Source: Membranipora membranacea
Taxonomy: Eukaryota; Bryozoa; Gymnolaemata; Cheilostomatida; Membraniporidae
NCBI GenBank assembly: GCA_914767715.1
Contig: OU612066.1
Location: forward strand, 38,042,283-38,106,282
Direction of reading: 5' to 3'
Length of the DNA stretch: 64,000 nucleotides
Shown piece by piece: positions 25,001 through 38,519 of this stretch; the first letter of the stretch is position 1; each line of letters begins with the position of its first letter. The translations under genes were made by a program, and so were the position numbers. The notes beneath the pieces were generated by a model. It had not been told where the DNA came from. It was given only the letters and a program-made list of their open reading frames with translations, and ran no database searches.

Positions 25001-28000
25001 TATGTGAAACTTGAAAACCTCACTGCCCACTAAAGACATCATTAGGTTTTATGTCAAACTCCAAATAAATCAAAGTTGAGGAAAACTAACATCTAATAAT
25101 AATATTATTGTTGGCTTATCGATACCTTGTCATCAGTCATAGCAATTCTACGCCATGTAAACATTAATCTGTCAGTTTTTCGGTACAGGTCCGTTATACT
25201 ATACCCCCTAAGGCCTAAGCCTACCAAGAATCTTTGTGATGTTATGAATACTTTTTCCGCTGTTTCATTGCCTTTAATGTCTATATCATTTTCAGACGTT
25301 ACCCAACCTTACCCCCGATAGAACCATTGGATAGAAGGTGAGTTAACATCACAGGCCATCATTGGCATCTTATTTAAACTCTAATGTATTACAACATAGA
25401 GTTTGTTGGCTTGTATACTCACAATTCTGATCTTCAAGTACATTTGGAAACATAAACGAGCTGATTGCAGAAAAGTAAGCATTTTTATAAAATAAAATCG
25501 GAGGAGCAGGTTTCACATCAAATACCATTCACCGTGAAGGGATATCTTAACGTAAGTGATGTATTTCTTACCCTTCAGGATAAACTTCAGGATTATAATT
25601 ACTGACCCCACCTGAAAAACACCACCCAACTTGATAACCAAGTTAAAAAGTTTGACGAAAATTGATGTCCTTTGCTAACTAACGCACTTACTGTGTCATG
25701 GATACATCTTAGCACTTAGCAGTGCGCATTCTCCATGCTCAGTTTAATTCAATATTACAAACTGGTGAATACACTGTTATGTCAATCTTATGATTTAGAG
25801 CTAAACCCCCACACTCAGTTCAGTAGATATCTGCACCAGTTAATGCCTGATGATTGGCGCTAAGTTTGGTAAATGATGCATGTTGTTAATAGAGAGTCGT
25901 AGAATTCTTAGACTGTTATTTTGTCAACATGGTGGTTGTTACCCTTCCTTTCTAACTTTCATAGCTTATATTCTCTTTAGTTAGCTAAGTACGTATGATG
26001 GGTAGGCCTCGCCACGCCACGTCACGCAGCTAGGGCGGGTCTATCTTATAATTTGATCCTATTATAAAAGGCAGATTCCTCCTTTTGCCCCCATATTCTC
26101 ACATAATAGAGATGCTTTATTGACATGAACACTTTTCACCAAGTACTCGACGCATTTAAACCCAATTCAAATACTTAAAAACTCTTTTGGCAGTAATGTC
26201 AGCGATTGTTGTCAAGTTGGGGTTATACTAAAACAATATTGAATGAAGTTGGGTAGACAATGGAAAACAATTAAAGAAACTACGGCCCATTACTATGATT
26301 GCATAATTCAATAGCAACAGCCTGCATCAATGATTAAGCAGAATTTATGTTTTTGAATTTGGTAATGGATAGTATTCTAGTGACTGTCGTCCTTTGAAAT
26401 CAGACTCCTATGTTTTTTATATCGTGTTTGTCCTTTCCTGACCCCTTAGGATTTGCTGCGTGTCCCACCTTTTAACCAAAAATAAAACATACTGCGAAAG
26501 ATTTTTGGGTATTTGAAGTGTCGGTGGGTTCATGAGATAGGGATCTCTCTTGCTGGTACTGATGATTTGATCCACCTCATACGACAGCTGCTGAAGACTA
26601 ATCTTATTATCATAAACTCTGCAGCTTCATTCCGCCAAAAGATTTTCTGATTAACCTACAAATTTATGTTCTACTTTTAGTTCTAAAACAAAAACTTCGC
26701 TGTCTGCACCGTCTGATGGAAGCAAAAAACCCCTTCATCCAAAGCGTAAGTGACACTGTTTGCTTGGATAGAAGATTCCATCTGTTAGCTCTCTTGTATG
26801 TGTTAAGAGATGCCAGAGCTTGAGCAATGTAACCATTGTTTGGTGGAGAAACCAAACTCAACATAACAAGGATAAACTGAGATTGGCTGCCCTTGCATGA
26901 TAATGACAATAAAAAATTAACAGCATACTATGACCGAGACTTAGAAGGGTTGTCCTGCCCTGTCCTTAGGCATCCTCAAACCTAACAAAATCACACAAGA
27001 CGCCCTCTGCCAGTATAGTTAGATTATTGTTGTTTGCCCAGTCTGTAAATGTGTTGCCATCTTACGACATGTAAATCTGAGAAGTCCCAGTATTGTCATA
27101 TTACTTTGCTAAACACACACCACACCATAAAAAAATCAATATAGATTCATCAATTATTTGTTAGTATCTGATAGTCAGGACTTTATTTACATTGTAATCT
27201 GTGTTTATGACTAACAAAGTCTTAGCAACAAGAATATGGCCCCAAACCCCCACCTGGTATATGAAACCTGTAAATAACTCAGCAAGCACTCAACCGCACT
27301 CATTGAATTAAGCAATTATCGAGTTATATACGCTACATTTATAAACCCACTACATGGCCCTTGTCATGCTCATATTGTACTAAAGATTTCAGCCCTATTC
27401 ATATTTTTGATCTCCCATTATTGGTAACAGAAAAATAGATATATTGGACCCAAATATAATACAAACTTTGTCCTTGATGGGCAATGATACATTAGTAGTT
27501 GACTTTATCTGTCAATAAATTGATATAACAGCTTGATTTCACAGTGACAGTTAGGAATGCTAACTCAGAGAAACCCATATATATGGGCTGAATTAATCAA
27601 AGGACTCTCTGCTATGAGCTGTTCTAACCTTGGTCTTAGTCTTTACTATGTAGTTCAGCCCCCCCCCACCCCACCCCCTCCCTTTTGTCTCATTAGGCAA
27701 TTAGGTGAATTCCTTTCTTCCACACTGCTTACGTTATGTTACCTTGTAGAATAGTGAAGCAACTCCTGAGACATTTTAAATCATATCTGTTATTTTTCAG
27801 CACCTCCAGCAAAGAGAGCTTTTAGTGAAGAGGAACCAGTCACTGAAAAGAGGGTATGTCATTACATGTAGTTGAACTTTGACCCTACTTGGCTGGTTTT
27901 ATGTATTAAGCTAACCTGATGTTACTCCTTGATAACATTTGGCTCGAAGAAATAGTTGGTTATAAATAAAAAATAGCCCAATTTGCCATCATCTAAACTT

Positions 28001-30576
28001 GGTGGGTTTAGTGTGAAAAAAGTTTGGTTTCATCATTTTGCTCTTGTACATTAATTGACTCATTAAACGTAAACCAGTACAGTAGTATTTAGTGATTTGT
28101 ATGGTTTATTAACTGAGGTCATTGCCCTAAAAAAAATTCGTCATCTTCTCAATACTATAATTTTTGACATCATTTTAGGATTTGTCCTCCCCTGAGTTAA
28201 CTCTGACCCCTGAGGTAATAAGCTACTTCCTGCGCTTACGGCTCTTTCTCTTGATCTCTTTTTCCCCAATCACTTTCTATTGAATGCTTCTTTAACTCTA
28301 GCATATCTCTGTACGTGTAACTGTCTGCCTGTGACCAATATAACTAAGAGTATTAGCTTTATTTGAAACCATTTAGTTGTCTACAAGACATGACAGCTCT
28401 TAAGATAACAGAACACTCTGATACAATCCTGGATAAATCTGCTTTGTAATCATCAGGCTTAAACAATTTTGCTCTGTGTATAAGGATTGTTTTACTCTCG
28501 CTACGTACAGTTTTGTGTTGTAGCGTAACTACCATGTCACCCCTCTCTTTGTTGAACACAAATACCCTTATTGTGGCTGGAAAACAATAATTCTGCTAGC
28601 TTTGCTGCAAATGCCTAGAGCAATATTTATGTATGTTTATGTATGTATGTATGTTTAGTATGTTTGCTTGTCTCGATTGAAATTAAAACTTCTTAGCTTC
28701 CACACGATCTATACAATATTGTAGTGTTTCATAATTAAAATAGTAAAAATCGTATTTTCAATGCTAAATATCTTGTTAATATACCACTAACACCTGATGT
28801 AGTTCTAGTTGAGACGGTTCTAAGTTAAACAGGGATCCCAAATGAATCCAAATTGTAACGAGGCTGAAATTTGTTTGGGTTGCTGCTAGAGCGTTTAGTC
28901 AAACCAATAATAATTCAAATTCTATCAGCTCGACCTGCTATCAAATTTGTCCAAAACCAGGAATAAGTTGTTGTGTGGATTGTTACTTTTAGCCAACACC
29001 CCGTAAGAAGGAAGTGACCCCTCCACCTGAATCATCCCCTGAGCTGGATCTCGATGATGGGACACCCACCCCAGGGAGAAACCCTGCGAGTCGAGCTGCT
29101 GCTAGCAGTAAAGTTTCTCCCATCCAAGAACAAAAAACTCCAGTAAGCTCTTCAGAGGGCAAGAAGAAAAATGAAGACTCTGATACTTTGAAGGGTGAAA
29201 GTAGACGAGGGAGTATACAAGAGGGACGACCGGGGACTATGAGTGGGAGCCGTCCTGCTAGCGCTCAGGAAACTGCTCGTACAGGTAAAAAAGATAAACT
29301 GGATTTACTGTTATATGTTGAAATTCTTGAAATTTGAATTTATGAAACATGAGTTTAGACATATTGATTTCAATACAACAACTCCATTAAATTCTTCTCG
29401 TTTTATGAACTTTTTCTAGCAGCCACAAATAAATCTGTCACTCCAGAACTTGAGCTTAAGGAACTTGAATCAACTCCTCTAGAATCAACACCTCGCCAAC
29501 AAAGCCCAGAGCAGGAGCCGGAGGAGCGAGACCCTACACCTAAACCAGACAGCCCTGAAGAAAGAGAAAAACTCCCTACACCTGATCTATCAACCCAACC
29601 ACTGATTGAGGATGAGGAAAAAACAGATGAGCATAATAATGCAGATGACTCTCAAATAGCCCCAGGGGATGATGCAGAGACAGTTGGTGAAACTGATGAC
29701 AATGGTATGCCTCCAATCACTAAAGAGGATAGACCTCCGTCTGCTACTGCAGAAAATGAAGAGTCTAAACCTGACAGTCCACAGGCAGACCCAGCACAAC
29801 CAGCTGGAGAAAAGGAAGAGTCTGCAGAAGAGGAAGTGAAACCTGCAGCGGAGGAAGATAAACCTGCAGAAGAAGAGGAAAAACCAGAAGATGAAGAGGT
29901 GAAACCTGCAGAAGAGGAGGTAAAACCTGCTGATGAAGATGTGAAACCTGAGGATGAGGAGGTGAAACCTGAGGATGAAGATGTTAAGCCAGAAGCAAAT
30001 GAAGTAAAAACAGAAGAAGATGGGACTCCAACAGCAACAGAACCTCAGGCAAATGAAGGGCAGGTGACTCCTACAGATGAGGAGAAACCAGCAGACGATG
30101 AAAGGCAGCCAGCAGATGGAGAGGTGAAACCTGCAGAGAATGAGGAACAGGTTAAGGAAGGAACACCTACAGCAGAGAAATCAGATGAACCTGAAGCTCA
30201 AGCGCAAGACCCACCAGCTGATAATAAGGAGGTATATTGTCGTTTCTGTCGAAATTTAATAATGCTGGCGTTCTCAATGATTTCTCATATCTCACTTCTA
30301 AACCGTACACCAAAGAGGATTAAAACTGTCACACATCTCTAGTCAGTTTCTCTGTTTACGCAATATGCAATGGTCAATACTAGACCGTCTTGCCAAGCTT
30401 TTTTGGTGGATGAGGCGTTGGGGGATTTCCCCTCCACCAACAAAGCTTGTCAAGGTTAGATCGATACCGAGTGTAGCCGATCAGCTTGCTAGCCCTTCTA
30501 ACACGATCGATTTGTCTTCTTTCAGGAGAATGCAGGAGAAGGTTCTGTTGCTGCTGCTGTTCCAGTAGCCACCCAG
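22089..30576 (+). CDS. DCDC2: DCDC2-like protein: two doublecortin domains and acidic Pro/Glu-rich tail (last exon unresolved)
   Basis: Exons: 22089-22360, 23076-23136, 23312-23332, 23575-23636, 23891-24022, 24784-24933, 25296-25337, 26681-26745, 27801-27853, 28179-28214, 28993-29284, 29420-30231 and 30526-30576. Every junction is GT-AG and keeps phase; 683 codons are seen. Residues 10-95 form doublecortin domain 1 (KIHVYINGDPFFAGRSFVV, FGAVRHLRTADG, GASYVAYGKKF). About 125-230 form domain 2 (IIKVYANNEPLRAAKRILL, VPLRTGAIRQL, QQFYVAVGMEKF). These order and motif features match DCDC2, which binds microtubules in cilia. The tail is disordered: TP-rich, then repeated EEEVKPA-type units. Exon 3 is a 21-nt microexon. 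The final exon was not settled; a phase-compatible candidate is 31276-31338. An X-box-like site lies upstream. Family call firm; orthology to DCDC2 rather than another two-domain doublecortin is likely but not proven. Confidence 0.82.
22469..22695. mobile_element. MITE with GGGGTCTTTCAATTAGAAA ends, copy 1
   Basis: Terminal inverted repeats GGGGTCTTTCAATTAGAAA and TTTCTAATTGAAAGACCCC enclose about 190 bp rich in GATCGCTCACTCA-type motifs. It lies in intron 1 of the DCDC2-like gene. A close copy is at 54654-54910. An internal TCTAATTGAAAGACC suggests a nested or solo end. No coding capacity. Confidence 0.85.
29815..30160 (+). repeat. Glu/Pro-rich coding repeat in the DCDC2-like tail
   Basis: Irregular units of about 8-9 codons (EEEVKPA, DEDVKPE, DEEVKPE) repeat some ten times inside exon 12. 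They form a highly acidic, probably disordered segment. Such tails are common in doublecortin and other microtubule-associated proteins. Confidence 0.8.
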
Positions 30577-32690
30577 GTAGGTACTTTACTTGTCAAATTT
30601 ACAGTTGTATCCATTTGTAGCATTCACTCAGTTCCATGATCTATTCGTTCCAAGGTGGACGCAGGGAGTGTGTCCAAACTCACTGGTGGAAGAACATTCC
30701 CAGTGGTCTAAGTGGACTTTTTTCTTTGTGGGTACTCTACTCTCTGGGTTGAAAATCTTTTGAGAATTTTTTACAATTTATAAATCAAATTATGCAGAAA
30801 TATTGATCTGTAATAGTATGATTGAAATCTGGTCAAAAGAGACAACTTGACATTGTTTTTGACCCAGAATCCAGTGGGAACTGTGTTCTAAAGAATCCCC
30901 CTCTATATTTTTCTGCGGGAACTCAGTTCCCACTCACTCGAAACACTGGACATTCCCATTCCACATTTTTAGAGTTGCCCTCTCCCGAATCTTAAAAACC
31001 CTCTATAAAGAATGAAATGTTTATTGTTTTTAAATAACTTTTGCTACAACTACAACTTCACCACAATGAAATGTTTTAAAAAAAGATTAATATGTCATGT
31101 GACCGCTCGTCATAATGTGATGGAGAGAATATTTAATTCCCCTGTTTCTCACCTCTACATTATGATATTTCAAGGGCTGAGTATTCAGTTGTGATGAGAA
31201 CCGGCTGAGGGCAGGCAGCATGTTGAGATATTCTGGTCAGGAGACCCTGATTGACCTCACTGTATACTTCTGCAGACATATCAGCACATAGTGAGATTTC
31301 AAAAAGAGTATAATATAATGATCGGACCCAACTATTAAGAGCATACCACTGACTCTACAGTACGTCAAGTCAAGGAGTTAGAGACTCTAATGCCTCACGT
31401 CAAGTGAAGTGTTCAGTTACTCAATATTATGTCAATCCCTGTGAAAATTAATGCTTATGATGTTGCACTTTTGCATGGATTGATAGTTTTCAACCATTTC
31501 TTTACACACACATATTATTGCAGTGTAATGTTTCCTTATTATTGTCAGCGGTTCTACAAGCTCTCCTATAATTGTATCAGCGCACTATTCCCCATTGTAC
31601 ATACACCGCCAATTTTATAAATGTGTATTTCCTAGATGGGATATTTTATATAGCAATTTTCGAGAAGATAATGTCTTCCTACCTAAGTATTTTACTTACC
31701 ATATATAATAATATTTTGTTATTCCTTCTTGCCAACAAGAAACTTTGGACAACTATCATACTATTTTATTATTACTAGCATTATATTGTATAACCAGCTA
31801 AAAGGAAGGCTTGATATTACATATTTGTACTGTTATAACAATTATATATGTAAATAAATACAATTATCAATCATTGTAACCAGTGGATTTGTGCATATTT
31901 TCATTCTCTTTGACGACCTTATTTTAAACCATATTAAGAACATTGTGCTTTTATTTCTCATACATTACCATAACATTGTTGCCAGTAGACAAATGCAGAG
32001 GGTTGTGCTGGCGAAATTCCGAGCTCTTATAAATCAGTCATGCCATCAAATTTTTTGGAGCCGTTTGCATAGTTTGGTTGATTTCATATCTATATGAACA
32101 GTTTTCTAATTGTTTTCTAATGATCAGCTAGCTGAAGAAAGTGGAAAATCAATCAGAGGAGGTATTATGATGCATTTGATAAACAACAGGATTTTGGATA
32201 AATGCTTTAGTGTGTGCAGTCACTGTGATCAACTGGCAAAACATGGCCGCTCATCTCTGTCCCAGACTTTACCAACCTACATAAGTTTGCTTTGACATCA
32301 ATGTATGGAATAGTTCAATATCTGAGGATGAAAGTGTTGATCAGCAATCGGGTGTCATATCAGAATATATCAGCTTTTGTTCGAACCTATTTGTCCACCT
32401 AGCAAACTCATCAAAAACAACCAGATAATATCGTCCAAATGCAGGAAGACCATAACTACAGAAACAAAAAGCTCTACCATAATCTGTAAAATAAAATTAC
32501 TACGGAATTGAAAAAAATCCAAAGAACAATATTCCAGAAAAAAAAGCAACTGTCATCGAGGAACCTACACGGGCATGGAAAGATATTAACAAGTAGAACA
32601 GACTACCAACAACTAATCAACTAATGTAAGATACGAGAAAACTCATAAAAATTGACTAACATCGATGGCGCTACTGTGACTGCACCCCCT
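30577..32690. other. Intron/3' region of the DCDC2-like gene and intergenic DNA
   Basis: AT-rich. Apart from the two candidate terminal exons, no coding sequence was recognised. Around 30645-30950 there are mirrored CCAGTGGGAACT / AGTTCCCACT blocks that suggest an old inverted repeat. Confidence 0.4.
31276..31338 (+). other. Candidate terminal exon of the DCDC2-like gene
   Basis: A good acceptor (ACTTCTGCAG) is followed in phase 0, as exon 13 requires, by codons for TYQHIVRFQKEYNIMIGPNY and TAA. An alternative phase-0 acceptor near 32127 (AATGATCAG) would add LAEESGKSIRGG and about 40 further residues. Neither resembles a known DCDC2 C-terminus. Confidence 0.3.
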
Positions 32691-32920
32691 TTGATATGGA
32701 TAATGAGACTAAAGCAGTATGAGTACTAAAACAACTCAAATCCCTGAATAACAGAAATGGTGCAAGGTCGGATGGAAATTATGCCTAAAGAAGTCTGTGC
32801 TTACCAACTGGATCCCATCATCACAAAACTCTTCAAGAACTCTATTGCTCAGCAAACTATTCCTAGACCTGGAAATCCGCAATAATAAAACCATTACCTA
32901 AAGTCTCTACAGTCTACACC
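32690..32920 (+). pseudogene. Non-LTR retrotransposon (LINE) reverse transcriptase fragment
   Basis: Translating different frames in order gives LKQLKSLNNRNGARSDG, then a stretch with ITKLFKNSI, then WKSAIIKPLPKV. These match the N-terminal fingers part of LINE reverse transcriptases (K.LN..KA.G.DG ... WK.A.I.PLPK). Frameshifts and stops interrupt it and the catalytic part is missing. A dead 5' relic. Confidence 0.55.
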
Positions 32921-33079
32921 AGCCATGCTCAACCTCGGCCAAATCGGCCATTTCGGCCAAATGGGTCATCTTGTTCGGCCAAATGCCCCCTTACAACAGA
33001 AAAAAGTTGAGACACATTTTGTTCAAAAATAAAAAGTATGAAGGAAATTCCACAAGGTGTACATGATTTTCAGTATTGG

Positions 33080-33330
33080 ATAAATTCGCGCCCTTGGTAT
33101 CTATATTAAATAATCATTAATCATAATCATTTTCATGAGGAAATCCAACTGAATCCAACTTGAATTCAAGTTGTCTCCCTATTACCAATATTGACATGAA
33201 ACTTAGAATTATCTCCTCATTGGTAACAGGGAGACAACTTGAGTTCAAGTTGGATTCAGTCGGATTTCCCCATGAAAATGATTATGATTAATGATTATTT
33301 AATATAGGTACCAAGGGCGCGAATTTACCT
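33080..33330. mobile_element. MITE family with AATTCGCGCCCTTGGTAT ends, copy A
   Basis: Almost the whole element is an inverted repeat: TAAATTCGCGCCCTTGGTAT at the left and its complement ending CGCGAATTTACCT at the right. Mirrored arms carry AATAATCATTAATCATAATC and CAAGTTGTCTCCCTATTACC. Related copies lie at 37517-37702, 43885-43916 (partial) and 55828-56110. Confidence 0.9.
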
Positions 33331-33554
33331 ATTCTGTCATATCTGAAAGTCCAGTTATCACACATAGAAATATCAAATAATGTTTTATTGCAGTAAATGG
33401 GAATTCCCACATACCTGTTAACTTTGCTCAATAGGCAGGTCAAAAATTAGGTGGTTTGGCTTTGATTCATTGAGCAAATTACTAAGGATGACTCATAAGA
33501 ATTAACCACTGGTCAGTCAGTGCTGAATTTAGCTTACACAAGAAAAGGTGCTGC

Positions 33555-35518
<1,964 letters not shown>

Positions 35519-35550
35519 GCACCAGATACTACTCGACCATCAAACCCAAC

Positions 35551-35586
35551 AGTCCTTTTCAGGGCCACCATCTCAAACTAAAGAGT
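35551..35586 (+). terminator. Histone 3' stem-loop and downstream element of H4
   Basis: GTCCT-TTTC-AGGGC forms the stem-loop at 35552-35565, followed by CACCA. A purine-rich AAAGAG at 35580-35585 is the likely U7 snRNA target. Together they direct histone mRNA 3' processing. Confidence 0.92.
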
Positions 35587-36333
35587 TGTTCTTACAGTAT
35601 AAACTTAATCGGAGAGGTTACCAGATGATCAGCTACACCAATGACACAAACATTGTTGATGCTGAAAGTCTAGGGAATACAAAAAAATTAAAATGGTTCA
35701 TGTTTGGTCATCCGTCGACTGCATTAGTTTGTACATAGAGTCAATCACTATGGTTCCATGCCTCGAATAAGTGGTCCACTCCCATTTGTAATGATGAATG
35801 CTAACAATTTCCATGATGAAGAAAAGCATCTGCCGGGACTTGACTTGATATCCTTTGAAGTCATTTTGTGCAAGCATGCTAACCATTCAGCCACGCCTTA
35901 ATTGGACTTCTTCGGTTCAAAACAGTGTCTGGTTTCGCATCAAAAATGTCTATTGCATTATGTGGAAGTTGACTCAAATGCTATTCCCATATATTGATCG
36001 ATGAATGGGAATGCCAATCCCCAAAATAATTGTGTAAATTGATGATGATCATTCACAAATCTATGAACTGAGAGGGCGTTCATTGCACAAATGTACTCAC
36101 ATCTATTTGTGATGATGGTTACCAAATTTCTTATGGTAGATGGAATCAAGCAGTAATGTCGTGCAAAAACAGGAATGGTAAAGAAGAGAAACCGGGCCCC
36201 TCTATACAATTTTATGAGGATCAACAGTTTTTTACCTTTTTTACCTGCAGTGAAATTGGCACGACAAATGAATCATGGTTTATTTTTATTTATGAACAAT
36301 CATTTTTTGTACTGGTTAAATCGCAAGGGTTGT

Positions 36334-36543
36334 CCTAGTCAGAGGACTGAGAAATATCAGTGTCTTAAGGGCGCAGCCGCCGTATTCGGCGCCAAGTTGC
36401 TCACAGCTTGCAGGCAGGTCGGAGCACACCTGGGGCGTCATATGAGCCCAGTAGTCAGTAGACCGCAGCGGGATTCGAACCCAGGACCTCCATCGCTTGC
36501 ACGTTAAAGGGCAGGCGCTCTAACCAACTGAGCTACCTCCTAC
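36334..36543 (-). mobile_element. tRNA-derived SINE
   Basis: The minus strand begins with a tRNA-like head: GGAGGTAGCTCAGTTGG (A box) and GGGTTCGAATCCCGC (B box). A non-tRNA body follows (CTCATATGACGCCCCAGGTG) and runs to about 36334. The acceptor and T stems do not pair fully, so this is a retroposon rather than a working tRNA gene. Confidence 0.8.
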
Positions 36544-37246
36544 TCTTGGTTATTGTAACATTACACAATTTTTTCTTGCGCTCTGTCAGCCAGTTGTCAC
36601 AAAAGTCAGGGGGGCTCAGACTACCGTCATGTCTGTGAAAAGAACATAAATAATTCTGCTGAAGGAAGGCACATTGATCATATGATATACTATTGATTGA
36701 TACCTCTGATCGATAGAAAAATAATCCACTGAGCACCATCAGAAAAAAAATCAGTGTGATTACGGGAAGTCAATGTCATTAAGAATTAAGGGCGGGTACG
36801 TGTTAAAGTAGGTACTCATACTCTTACAATCAGATTTACACATGACAATAGTGTAGTCTCGATATCAGTAATGAAGGCAAGGGTAGCGTAATCAATTTAT
36901 CATGCCGATCAAGTTATACGATAGCGTAGCCATCTTAGCGGCCCCATTGATATAAGTGTATTATAATGTTGCACCACCAAAGTTTTTGTGAAGGTTATTT
37001 AAAAACTGATGGCATGGATGCTCCTCTGTTAATGAATGGTGTTAAGTATTATAGAATATGTTATGTTATTAGTAAAAGGGAGTATTGTTTAAGTAATGCT
37101 TGGTTGCCGTTATCGTTATCGGTACCAAACATAATAAATCAGTATAAATAATTAAATATAAATAGTACCAAATGTGCAGCACATATGGTATGGCATGGCA
37201 AAATTGAATTACCTTAGCATAATCAACAATTAGTTATTAGATGAAT

Positions 37247-37272
37247 CAGGGAGTTTGGTCCCAAACTCCCTG
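37247..37272. repeat. 26-bp hairpin
   Basis: CAGGGAGTTTGG followed two bases later by its complement CCAAACTCCCTG. A lone arm-like CAGGGAGTTTGGGG recurs at about 39571, suggesting a small dispersed repeat. Confidence 0.6.
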
Positions 37273-37516
37273 GATGAATGCTGTTTTTTTTTTATAAATA
37301 TCACAACTATTTTGGGGAGTTGCATTCCCATTGATTCTATATACTAAGTAATGTAGTCGAAGTTCAATCCAGGAAATGTGGCGTACTTTCCGGGAAAAAT
37401 CTACTGAAAAATATAATGCACTAGGATATGCATACTGCAAAATGTTTAACTCGATAAACCTTTTTTTCAGCCATAAAAGCAAAAAGAACTGTACCCATCA
37501 ATAGTGGCTGCACATT

Positions 37517-37702
37517 AGGTAAATTTGCGGCCTTCGTATTTATATTAAATAATCAATAAATAATCAATAAATAATCAATGATGAAACTTAGAATTATCTC
37601 CTCAATTCAAGTTGGATTCAGTTGGATTTCCCAATGAAAATGGGATTCCCATTGATTATTTATTGATTATTTAATATAGATACCAAGGTCGCGAATTTAC
37701 CT
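37517..37702. mobile_element. MITE family with AATTCGCGCCCTTGGTAT ends, copy B
   Basis: Inverted ends AGGTAAATTTGCGGCC and GGTCGCGAATTTACCT, with the same AATAATCAATAAATAATC and AGTTGGATTCAGTTGG internal blocks as copy A but a shorter, rearranged middle. Confidence 0.85.
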
Positions 37703-38255
37703 ATTTGCGAGTGTTTACATGCTTGCGAGGGAAGTTTGTTTACTTTGTGGTCTAAGCTAAGACTTGAGGTATTAGAGGTATTAGAGTTTGGCCATAAGAT
37801 CAAGTTCAAACATGACTCAAAATTTGTGCACTACAACTGTTTAATTGCAATTCTGTCAATAGCCACTCCTTGCTTAAAAAATTTTGAGCCCTTGTCAGCT
37901 TTTCTTACTATGATATGATACTATGATATCATGTTGTTAAAATTGAAGCTTATTGTCAATATATATTTTTTGGGTATTTGACACTCAGGTGTGACATTTT
38001 GTGACTTAATCTATGTATTTAAAAGTTACTGATTGGATTCAAAAGAAGGTTATCCTTTAATTAGTAACTCATCCTAATATTAATCTCAAAAATCTATGCT
38101 TCCAAGTGTTTACTGTATCCATTTGATTGTCAACATGATTGTGACCGCTCTGACGTTGAAAACATTCAAAACCTGTGTCAGAGTAACCATAATATGAAAA
38201 GCTTGACAAAAATCTTGTCTCTCTTGGCATTTGGCATAAAAATTCAATGACAATT

Positions 38256-38294
38256 TGAACTTGATTGATTTGTATTCTATCACTAACTGTAAAC
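38256..38294 (-). mobile_element. LINE 3'-end fragment
   Basis: On the minus strand TTTACAGTTAGTGATAGAAT continues into ACAAATCAATCAA. The same string lies at the 3' end of the LINE relic at 56.9 kb, where it runs into an (AATC)n tail. So it is a short 5'-truncated copy of that LINE. Confidence 0.55.
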
Positions 38295-38450
38295 GTTGCG
38301 AGAAAAAGAACTTAAACTTTTTAACATTTACATTTGCCTTGTTCACGCGGCCACGGTTTGGGCTTTCTTGGGGCCCATAACCTGTGAACAAGGCTACATT
38401 AATATGATTAGAGCCACCAGTAAACAGACACTCAGCACCACAAACCCAAC

Positions 38451-38480
38451 TGTCCTTTTCAGGGCCACCATCTCTTTCCA
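38451..38480 (+). terminator. Orphan histone-type stem-loop
   Basis: TGTCCTTTTCAGGGCCACCA at 38451-38470 and CCAAAGAG just after it repeat the 3' processing signal of the H4 gene, including flanking ACAAACCCAACTG and AGAGTTGTTCT. No histone frame precedes it. It is probably a relic of a deleted or displaced histone gene. Confidence 0.85.
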
Positions 38481-38519
38481 AAGAGTTGTTCTGTGTTTAT
38501 ATACTAATTTATAGATGAA

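Larger units (their letters stand above)
35600..38250. other. Intergenic DNA rich in repeats, no gene recognised
   Basis: Besides the SINE, the small hairpin and MITE copy B, this stretch holds AT-rich sequence with short open frames that lack domains or splice partners. Confidence 0.45.

Noticed and set aside
32110-32295. Frame LAEESGKSIRGG as the definite last exon of the DCDC2-like gene
   Set aside because: Phase fits but a competing phase-compatible exon with a better acceptor lies at 31276; left only as an alternative.
35958-36224. Minus-strand 88-codon frame as a gene
   Set aside because: No recognised domain, no splice partners, and adjacent to a SINE; treated as chance or old repeat.
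36480-36543. Functional tRNA gene on the minus strand
   Set aside because: A and B boxes are present but the acceptor and T stems do not pair and a SINE body follows.
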